DNA of 10,007 nt from Euperipatoides rowelli (lineage: Eukaryota > Onychophora > Udeonychophora > Euonychophora > Peripatopsidae): assembly GCA_003024985.2 (NCBI GenBank), contig PXIH01S0000168.1; one strand, given 5' to 3'. Positions 1-6,507 of this stretch are shown piece after piece. The notes beneath the pieces are model-generated. The model made no database searches, was not told the DNA's origin, and worked only from the letters and a program-made list of their open reading frames with translations. The position numbers and the translations under genes were made by a program. Each line of letters opens with the position of its first letter. The stretch's first letter is position 1.

Positions 1-70
1 CAGTCAAAAAATAAATCATAATTGAAATATAGAAATTTAAACTATGTCAGGCAATAAAAAACAAAAGAAT

Positions 71-95
71 AATTATGATTTCGAGAATCATAATT
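71..95. repeat. Perfect 10-bp stem hairpin
   Basis: AATTATGATT (71-80) and its exact complement AATCATAATT (86-95) are separated by the 5-base loop TCGAG. A further copy of AATCATAATT occurs at 14-23. The stem is AT-rich and has no terminator-like T tract. It may be the end of a small inverted-repeat element or chance in AT-rich DNA. Bases 1-187 otherwise hold nothing recognisable. Confidence 0.6.
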
Positions 96-1404
96 CAGTA
101 GGTTATATATTATTCAAATAAATAAATATAAGTATTAATTTGTAATCAAATAAGACAACAAAAGCAATACACATAGCAATATCTTTATAATATTCAATAA
201 CCCATTTTTTACATATTTTTGAAATAATTGATAAAACTGATGTTGTGTCTGTGATATCTAAATTGAAATTAAAATTGGTGCAGGGTACGGATGCTATACC
301 AAACACATTTATCTTGTTGCATGTATTTTTCACAAATTTTATATATATTGTAATAAACGCCACATTAAAATTAGGCAGAGTGCCAAAATCCTGGAAGGAA
401 TCATTTATCATCCCTACACATAAAAAAGGTAAGCTTAATCGTAATACATGTCGAACTATAGAACAATAAGTATAATAAATGCAATAAGTAAAGTGGCGGA
501 ATGGTTGATATTGAATTTGTTAGAGCCTCATATAGAATGCCAACTAAGTAAAACTCAACACGGTTTTAGGCATGGTCGATCGACGCAGTCTTGTTTACTT
601 GATTACATGAACGATTGGATGAAGTTGCGAGACAGAAATATCTCGGTGGGGATTATTTATTTTGATCTCTTGAGGGTGTTTGACCTTGTTCAATTAACAA
701 ATTGCTGGATAAAATGAGATTATAAATTTCCAATAACATTGTTAAATTGGTTAAAGGACTTTTTATATTTAGTTCGGTAAGGGTCAAAATCTGCTCTGTG
801 ATATCTTAAACTAAAATACGCGCTTGTGGTTTGCCGCAGGGGGCAGTGTTATCCGCCCCATTGTTTAACTTGTTTTTGTCTGATATTGAATTGACTTATA
901 CATTTCGAGCAGCTTATGCAGTTACGCAGATGATATTCAAATTTTTTCACCAATAAATACTATTGAAGAATGTGCAATACTGCAAAGAGATATAACGTGT
1001 GTAGAACTTTGAATAAATAACAATGGTTTGACCATTAATAGAAAAAACAAACAAATTGTTAATATTGGGAACACCTAGATTGAATATTGACCTTTATTTG
1101 AGTGAAGTTATAATTGAAAACGTATCTTATTACAAAGATTTAGGCATTTGTGTTGATTCACGTCTTTCATTCTATAAACACGCAAACTATTTAATAAATA
1201 AGCGGATTCTCAATATTATTTACTCGAAGATTTATTTCCTCAGCTTTAATTGGAGTTTTTTATTGTGATGTACAAATATTTTTTTACAGCACCTGGTGGA
1301 CTATTGTGCACAAGCTTATATATTTCTAAATAAAGAGGACTCAGAAAAATTGATAGATTTCTCAGACTGCAGTGTCGGTTTAGCCAGGTCAGCTGGTCGG
1401 TGCC

Positions 1405-1414
1405 TTTGAACAAA
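1405..1414. repeat. Target-site duplication, left copy
   Basis: TTTGAACAAA, identical to 1537-1546, directly abuts the poly-T end of the nested element. Confidence 0.75.
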
Positions 1415-1536
1415 TTTTTTTTTTTTTAAATTTATTTAGGTAATTAACTAAAAATAAAAGTTATCATGAAAGCAGGTCCCTCACATTGAAGGAGGTGGAT
1501 GAGTCTGTAGTCCCAGCCACCCCTCCCCACCCCATG
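1415..1536 (-). mobile_element. Short poly-A-tailed retroposed element nested in the LINE, with a 10-bp TSD
   Basis: The segment starts with T13 (1415-1427), which is a poly-A tail when read on the minus strand. It is bounded by the perfect 10-bp direct repeat TTTGAACAAA at 1405-1414 and 1537-1546. A poly-A tail next to one copy of a target duplication is the mark of target-primed retroposition by LINE machinery. On the minus strand the body begins with a G-rich stretch (GGGGTGGGGAGGGG) and ends TTACCTAAATAAATTT before the A-run. At 122 bp it could be a SINE or a heavily 5'-truncated LINE. No convincing pol III B box was seen. It lies inside the decayed LINE and therefore inserted later. I cannot name the family. 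Confidence 0.75.
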
Positions 1537-1546
1537 TTTGAACAAA
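1537..1546. repeat. Target-site duplication, right copy
   Basis: TTTGAACAAA, the second perfect copy, directly follows the G/C-rich end of the nested element. Confidence 0.75.
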
Positions 1547-2163
1547 ATACATAAGAAACTACATAGTTATGACCAGAATGATAGGATCATGGGACCCATA
1601 GGCTCGGTAAAAGTAAACCAGGAAACTATATAGGAACGGTAAATGGAAACAAAATGAGCATACGACTAAAAAAAAAAAGCTTATCAAATTTAAAAGAGGC
1701 TGGCTAAGGCTCTTGGGTCGAGGGTCCTTGACCATTCTCAGCCGAGGGGCCCAAAGGGCAGCTGACCTACACTGCTCAGACGCATTTCAAAAGAGGTTAT
1801 TGAATTAAAAGGACTGAATTATTTACAGAGATTGAATATCCTGCTTGATAATGGCATAGTATTGCCATCGGAAAGGAAAATGAGAGGAGACATTCTGTTT
1901 TTCCACAAAATGTGATAGTACAAAATAACTTTATTTATTATATAAAATGGGATGTTTCTCAGACAAGGGGGCATTGCTATAAATTGAAAAAAGAGATTAC
2001 TCATACTCGAGCATGATACGCTTTTATTACAAATAGAGCAGTGGATATATGGAATGCACTGCCGGAAGTGATAGTTACATGCGACACTTTGAACCGATTT
2101 AAAAATGTGTTGGACGATTACCTAAAAACTAATAAATATTTTAGAACCAATCTGTCAATGTAA

Positions 2164-2220
2164 AAAGTCAACTGACTTACTTCATCTAATGTTAAAATTA
2201 AATTAAATTTTAAATAAAAT
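2164..2220 (+). repeat. Probable LINE 3' tail with AAATT-like repeats
   Basis: A short non-coding stretch follows the LINE stop codon and ends in a run of imperfect AAATT/TTAAAT units (about 2192-2218). CR1- and Jockey-type elements often end in short tandem repeats rather than a pure poly-A tail, so this is a plausible 3' terminus. No matching target-site duplication was found, so the end point is a guess. Confidence 0.45.
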
Positions 2221-2540
2221 CCTCTATATTTTTGGGTACTATGCCTACTAGACAGTGGCTATGGTTACTAAATGCAAATCACGTATCTGTAATGCCAATT
2301 ACCTTATATGTGTGTGCATACACATGTATAAAAAAGGTATATGTTTGTTGTATTAAAATAAAATATTTTTTGATAACGACATTAATTTTTTTACGGTTAA
2401 AAACATTACCATATTATAAAATACACCTGGGGATTCCCTGGAAATATTTTATAATACTGTATATCCTAATATTTTTTTAGATATTTAATTTACTAGAAAT
2501 AAACTCATATGGCAATTTATCTATTTTTTTTTAAAAAATT
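2221..2540. other. AT-rich non-coding stretch
   Basis: No coding motif or repeat family is recognised. The + strand open frame at 2232-2480 has a low-complexity, Ile/Leu/Tyr-rich product with no family resemblance and is treated as chance. A near-perfect 18-bp palindrome with one G-T mismatch (ATGTGTGTGCATACACAT) lies at 2308-2325. Confidence 0.6.
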
Positions 2541-2649
2541 ATGTGACATCACATTTTACCCCCATCCCCCTCATTGTCACATATTGTCCTGTTTTATTAA
2601 AACCCCCTCCCCCCCCCTCTTACGATGTGATATAGTTTATGGATGATTC
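2541..2649 (+). repeat. C-tract-rich interspersed repeat tail bounded by GTGAC/GTGAT motifs
   Basis: A sharply C-rich patch in AT-rich surroundings. It starts ATGTGACATCACATTTTA, has C5 tracts, then ATTGTCACAT, then long C tracts (about 2602-2618), and ends ACGATGTGATATAGTTTATG. ACATCACAT and ATGTGATAT near the two ends are imperfect inverted repeats. The pattern of alternating TGTGAC/GTCACA motifs with C tracts, ending in a string that translates as CDIVYG, recalls a repeat tail common in many animal genomes. I am going on memory for this and cannot name the class. Orientation is set by that resemblance. Confidence 0.5.
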
Positions 2650-3390
2650 ATATTTGTATTAATTTTATATTACAATATACTGTATGTAGTGGATAAATCT
2701 AACATAAAATTAGTACAACTACTGATTAGCCTCAGGTATTATTTTCAATATTCTCACATGTATTGAATATGAAATAATAGTGTTTTCAAAAACTAACAGA
2801 AAAGATAAGATTTGATTTTCACAGAAATGATTATCTGAAGAAGAAAAAAATGTTTCTAACAAAAGTTTTGTTAAATATATAAATAATACCTTCAACAATT
2901 CATCGTGAAGGAATATCTGTATTATATGCTGCATATATTTTTAAATTATGAACATTATTTATCATAGCTATATAATTTATAATATTATAGTTACATTATC
3001 TTCATTTAAATACGTTTGTTGGGCTAGATTAGATGAAGAATGACCAAAGTAATAAAATCAGTTAAATGTTTATGAAAAAATACAGTATATAAATATAATA
3101 TGTCTGAATTTTCTTATCCCTTGAATGATCTCAAAATGATATGATACAGGAAAAAAGAAAAAGTGTTTCTGAATGGTGAAATCATAAGTGTAGGCAATGG
3201 TGTCTGCAAAAAAGAATTCATGTGGTGGGAGGGGGGGGGGGNGTACAATTTAAAAAAATATTTTTTGTTCAAACATTTTGATTAGGTTTCCTTTTCTTTC
3301 TTATGACAGTGTTTATTCATTAGCACATCTCGGCTCATGTCATGACTTTTTGTTATAATTATTTTCAGTAAATAAAAAAGGTATCACTGT
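2650..3390. other. AT-rich non-coding stretch with a G-run and an unresolved base
   Basis: Nothing coding is recognised; the minus-strand open frame at 2719-2934 has no family features. An uninterrupted run of 11 G (3231-3241), preceded by GGTGGGA, is followed by an N at 3242, which suggests a homopolymer that sequencing could not resolve. Confidence 0.6.
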
Positions 3391-3451
3391 TTTTACAGGG
3401 GGTGGCCAAATTCCTCCTTCGGATGCCCTAGACTGGCATAGGCTATATAAA

Positions 3452-3483
<32 letters not shown>
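3391..3483 (+). mobile_element. Possible small poly-A-tailed retroposed element
   Basis: A relatively GC-rich body (GGGGGTGGCCAAATTCC through CCCTAGACTGGCATAGG) is followed by T12 (3452-3463) and A20 (3464-3483). The 6-bp sequence CACTGT occurs just before the body (3385-3390) and just after the A-run (3484-3489), consistent with a short target duplication. The size and tail would suit a truncated SINE or LINE fragment. The duplication is short enough to be chance. The minus-strand open frame across this segment is mostly translated poly-T and is not a gene. Confidence 0.4.
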
Positions 3484-3545
3484 CACTGTCTCTATAATAG
3501 GCCTATATGCCTTCCAGAACAAACAGAATTAGCTAGCTGATAAAT

Positions 3546-3657
3546 AAATTACCATTTTTTAGGTTAAATAAAATTATTTATTAGTAGGGGTACAGAAATT
3601 TAGAATTTACCCATTTTAATGCTATAAAACGTTAAATTTTCTATAAAATGGTAATTT
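3546..3657. repeat. Small inverted-repeat unit, possible mini-MITE
   Basis: AAATTACCATTTTTTAG (3546-3562) is inverted, with one mismatch, at 3641-3657 (CTATAAAATGGTAATTT), enclosing a 112-bp unit. The interior is AT-rich with a related ATTTACCCATTTTA string. No target duplication can be told apart from the AT background. A chance match in low-complexity DNA cannot be excluded. Confidence 0.4.
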
Positions 3658-4169
3658 TTAAATTTATTTTTCTAAAATTGATTCCTTAAAATTGAAAGAT
3701 CAAGGTATTTGAAACTGTAAAATTAAATTAACAAATTAATGCAGCAGTCATGCACAGATTCGGAAAAAAAAATTGCTGTACAAAATTGAAAATGTTTTAA
3801 AAATTGCTTTACATACTTTAAAACAAAATTTCAGAGGTCGTATAAAAATTACGAGTTTAATAGCGTTTAAAAATTCTTACTCTTAATATTATTTATAAAT
3901 TCTACAAAATGCTAAATAATTTTTTTAATAAATGTTAAATTTGTGTTGTTTAATGCTAAATTTTGAATATATATATGTTCAAATCCATATCCCTNATTAT
4001 TAGTTTAGTGTTCACCTATATAGCCTATGTTTTCCTGTTAAATATTATGTCTATAAATGGTCTTTTTCATTTAATAAAATACTTGGAAATATACACTTTG
4101 CTATAAAATAGGCTATACCAAATTCATCTCACTTTCCCCAGTTTAAATTATGGAAATCTGGTTACTCTA
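3658..4169. other. AT-rich non-coding stretch
   Basis: Very AT-rich sequence with repeated ATGCTAAAT strings (around 3908 and 3953), a short AT dinucleotide run near 3969 and an unresolved base at 3995. No coding motif is seen. Confidence 0.6.
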
Positions 4170-5170
4170 GGCCCTTTTCACATGGACATTAATTTCAACA
4201 GCGGCTGAACAACATTTCAACTATGGACAAAGATTTTGCATTCAAATGGTCTTTTTTTTTCCTGTCTCTGTCAGATTAATTTAGCTTAAGCTATGTAAAC
4301 ACAATTATGTCTCAAATGTGGTTGGTTGCCATGGGAATAAAACTCAATCACGGTTAAGTTATTAAAAATAAAAATTACTTTGATGTAATAAATAGGTTAA
4401 TATATTTTATTTAGTACAAACATTTTAGTTTGTAAACAGATGTGTAAGCCTTCTGCAATAGTAATAGTTTTAAGATGAATATAATTTTTTTTTCGTTTTT
4501 AATTTATAAACTAACGGAAAACATGCTTAATTACCCATCATCTTTAAGCAGCCTCACACCAAAGCAAACGTCATAATTTCTCAAACATTTATTTATTAGG
4601 CTATATCTATTTGATACACAGAAAAAGAAAATTCAGCTAAAGGATTCGTACAAAGAAAAATATCTGCGTTAGGCTAATTATACTATTTTGAGCTGAAAAA
4701 AATGCTTTAAATTCCTGAATGAAATAGCTATTGCACTTACAGTACCATGTCTATTAATGTTTTATAATATGCATAACATTTCCATATAATTTTAAAAACA
4801 TAATTGAATAGCTTTTTCGATAATGTAAACTACCACTACTATTTCATTGTGTTGTAAGCTATGATTAAACTTAATAAATTGTAATCTATATATTAATAAG
4901 GCAATAAACTTCAATATGTTTAGATATTGTTTAAACAGAAAAGTAATATCTCATGAGGATTAAAAATCTCATAAGAATCGATTTTACATGACAGACACAT
5001 TTCAACCAGGAAAAAGTTTGCATGCACATAAACTAAAGTAAAGGCTTGAGTGTATCAAGAATAGTGGCTCATCCGCGGCTGAGCTGCGGATGAAAATGTC
5101 TATGTAACTGGCACTGCCCATGACTCAACTGTGTCTCAGCCGCGCATAAAGTGTCCATGTGAATGGGGCT
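4170..5170. mobile_element. Candidate non-autonomous DNA transposon, about 1 kb, with TIRs
   Basis: The left end GGCCCTTTTCACATGGACA (from 4170) is inverted at the right end, whose complement reads AGCCCCATTCACATGGACA (to 5170). Both ends carry CGGCTGA about 30 bases further in, so the imperfect terminal repeats span about 40 bp. TA sits directly outside each end (4168-4169 and 5171-5172), which would fit a TA target duplication as in Tc1/mariner-like families, although TA is common here. A near-perfect 23-bp palindrome (CATCCGC...GCGGATG, 5070-5092) lies near the right end. The interior is AT-rich with no transposase remnant. Superfamily is not assigned. Confidence 0.7.
5070..5092. repeat. 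Subterminal 23-bp palindrome
   Basis: CATCCGC (5070-5076) pairs with GCGGATG (5086-5092). The inner bases GC.GAGC also pair except for one G-T position. It is unusually GC-rich for this region and sits just inside the right terminal repeat of the candidate transposon. Confidence 0.7.
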
Positions 5171-5209
5171 TAATGAATCATTTATAAAATTGACTTTGTT
5201 TTTATTTAG

Positions 5210-5356
5210 GACTTGCTTCCTGCTTTGACAAACTCTGACATTGTCTTTCATTGTGCTTCACCGTCTCCTTCAAGTTATGATAAAGCATTGTTCTACAAAG
5301 TCAACTGTGAGGGTACAAAAACTGTAATAAATGCCTGTAAACAGAGTGGGGTTAAG
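5210..5356 (+). CDS. NSDHL: NSDHL-like sterol-4-alpha-carboxylate 3-dehydrogenase, internal exon A
   Basis: This exon encodes 49 residues, from [18 protein letters not shown] to NACKQSGVK. The enzyme family oxidises and decarboxylates 4-alpha-carboxysterols with NAD(P)+ during C-4 demethylation in sterol synthesis, at the ER and lipid droplets. The stretch [13 protein letters not shown] followed by [14 protein letters not shown] matches the NSDHL pattern: a strand ending in VFHCASP, then a helix with the VN.xGT block typical of extended short-chain dehydrogenases. The upstream border is a T-rich tract ending TTTATTTAG and the downstream border is AAG|GTATGC. Both borders are phase 0. By comparison with the roughly 370-residue family, it starts near residue 90, so the Rossmann GxxGxxG motif must be in an upstream exon, which I could not find in the window. 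A transposon-like repeat ends about 40 bp before the acceptor. Identification is by remembered family motifs, not a database search. Confidence 0.93.
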
Positions 5357-5403
5357 GTATGCATTCTCTAGAAAAACATCCTATTATTTAACCCTTTTAT
5401 GGC

Positions 5404-5636
5404 AAGAGTTTACTTTCCGAACCCTCTTTCCCCCAAGATGGCCACCACAACTGGCGTTAGAATATTAAATCTAGTGAAAAAGCACTGATCCAATGCAGAA
5501 AGGTAAATATTAGTCATATAATTTAAATATATTTTTTAAATGGCTGCCATCTTGAAGAAGTGAAGGAGCCAGTCGGAAATGATCATCTGCTTAATAGCGT
5601 CCATCTGGGGAAGGGGATTCCGGAAAGTAAACTCTT
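5404..5636. mobile_element. MITE with about 30-bp TIRs in the first NSDHL intron
   Basis: The left end AAGAGTTTACTTTCCG (from 5404) is exactly inverted at the right end (CGGAAAGTAAACTCTT, to 5636). The match continues imperfectly through C-rich sequence (CCCTCTTTCCCCCAAGATGG against CCCCTTCCCCAGATGG). A second inward inverted pair, CAAGATGGC at 5434-5442 and GCCATCTTG at 5546-5554, gives nested symmetry. The body of about 233 bp has no coding potential. TTTTAT occurs a few bases outside each end (5395-5400 and 5642-5647) and could be the target duplication if the element is slightly longer; this is uncertain. The element sits between NSDHL exons A and B, so it is transcribed with the gene. 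Confidence 0.8.
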
Positions 5637-5641
5637 CCTCA

Positions 5642-6062
5642 TTTTATTATTGACTGTAATTATAATTTTAAGTCAATTTTTTCTATTCGTTAAGAATAAC
5701 ATTACCTTCCTGAATATTATGTAGGTAGGCCTAATCCATTGTAGCCTATACTTTTAGTAGCTTCAAACTTATCAATTGGCATTTTTTTAAAAAATTTAAT
5801 GTCATTCTGTTTGATAATTTTATAGCATACACCTTTTGTATGTTTCTTATATATCTTAATGCTAAATACAGTTAATGATATAATTATTGGGTTCGGTATA
5901 TGAAAATGTTATTAAATAAAATATGGTAGGCCTATCTTGTAAATAAATATTTTTTTATTTAGTAATATTGGCATAGGCTAAGTATATTATTTAAATTTAT
6001 TTTCTTGTGCATTAAAAAATAAATAATTTTCAAATAATTTATTTTTACTTTTTCTCTCTAAG
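5642..6062. other. Remainder of NSDHL intron A-B
   Basis: AT-rich intron sequence downstream of the MITE with no element recognised apart from two TAGGCCTA motifs (5726-5733 and 5927-5934) and two shorter variants. It ends in a pyrimidine-rich tract and the AG acceptor of exon B. Confidence 0.7.
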
Positions 6063-6191
6063 AGATTAGTTCTTACAAGTAGTGCCAGTGTTGTATATGA
6101 GGGCAAAGATATATTAAATGGTACTGAAGATCTTCCATATGCCAAAACTCCAATGGACTATTATACAGAAACAAAGATCTTACAGGAGAAG
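6063..6191 (+). CDS. NSDHL: NSDHL-like dehydrogenase, internal exon B (catalytic Ser and YxxxK)
   Basis: This exon encodes 43 residues starting [14 protein letters not shown] and continuing the previous exon in phase 0. It contains the active site. TSSAS (exon residues 5-9) is the family's catalytic-serine segment. YTETK (residues 34-38; Tyr codon 6162-6164, Lys codon 6174-6176) is the YxxxK catalytic pair. NGTEDLPYA between them is a characteristic NSDHL block that helps separate it from 3-beta-hydroxysteroid dehydrogenases and other SDR relatives. The acceptor follows a CT-rich tract (TTTTTCTCTCTAAG) and the donor is AAG|GTAATT. No frameshift or stop occurs and all recognisable catalytic residues are intact, so this looks like a functional gene rather than a retrocopy. 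The introns on both sides also argue against a processed pseudogene. Confidence 0.95.
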
Positions 6192-6307
6192 GTAATTATC
6201 TTCCTCTCTCCCATCAGTTATATTTTTATGAAATTTTAATACAGTAAATATTTTTTTTATTTAGTTAAGGATATTTAATAATTAGGCTACAAACATTTTC
6301 CACTATG

Positions 6308-6507
6308 GTAATTATTTTTATCATTACTATCATCATCTCTATGATAAGCATCATTATAATTATCATCTGTGATAATCATCATTTCATCTCTATGATATCT
6401 CTGATAATCGTTATCGTTGATAATCATATGTTTATGATCATCATTATTACCGTACTATGATAATCATCATAATTATCTACAGTATATGATAATCATTATT
6501 ATTATAT
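6308..6507. repeat. Degenerate ATC/GAT-rich simple repeat
   Basis: About 200 bp made of shuffled ATC, GAT and ATT triplets. GATAATC recurs at 6371, 6403, 6419, 6459 and 6488. The 14-mer TCATCTCTATGATA occurs at 6333-6346 and again at 6384-6397, a 51-bp spacing that suggests an older, longer repeat unit. Because ATC and GAT complement each other, the tract can also pair with itself. It lies in the intron between NSDHL exons B and C. Confidence 0.75.

Larger units (their letters stand above)
188..2163 (+). pseudogene. Decayed non-LTR retrotransposon ORF2 (CR1/Jockey-like reverse transcriptase)
   Basis: The remains of a LINE reverse transcriptase can be followed across changing frames. KLVQGTDAIPN and PKSWKESFIIPTHKKG (245-440) are the early RT blocks. 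SNYRTISIINAISKVAEWLI, then TQHGFRHGRSTQSC and IIYFDLLRVFDLV (448-700), cover the fingers and motif A. LPQGAVLSAPLFNLFLSDIE begins at 831 (motif B). An intact YADD is at 923-934 (motif C). NNGLTI and YYKDLGICVDSRLSF follow. The C-terminal region reads LQRLNILL..LPSERKMRGDILFF (from 1808) and NRAVDIWNALPE with NRFKNVLDDYL (from 2032), ending at TAA 2161-2163; this arrangement is typical of the CR1/L2/Jockey group. The reading frame changes near 445, between 720 and 831, and between 885 and 923, and a TGA at 1010-1012 sits where Trp is expected. No endonuclease domain is seen, so the copy is probably 5'-truncated. Clade assignment is tentative. Confidence 0.9.

Noticed and set aside
103-411. 102-residue minus-strand frame
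   Set aside because: It is antisense to the LINE RT region and has no family resemblance.
2232-2480. 82-residue open frame on the + strand
   Set aside because: Low-complexity product rich in Ile, Leu, Tyr and Lys from AT-rich DNA, with no family motif and no splice or start context.
2719-2934. 71-residue open frame on the minus strand
   Set aside because: No recognisable domain, no conservation signal visible, and typical of chance frames in AT-rich DNA.
2221-5209. Search for the preceding NSDHL exon with the Rossmann glycine motif
   Set aside because: No GxxGxxG-like coding block or GDL-type end with a donor was recognised, so it is probably upstream of the window.
5069-5251. 60-residue minus-strand frame overlapping exon A
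   Set aside because: It is the antisense shadow of NSDHL exon A joined to the transposon end.
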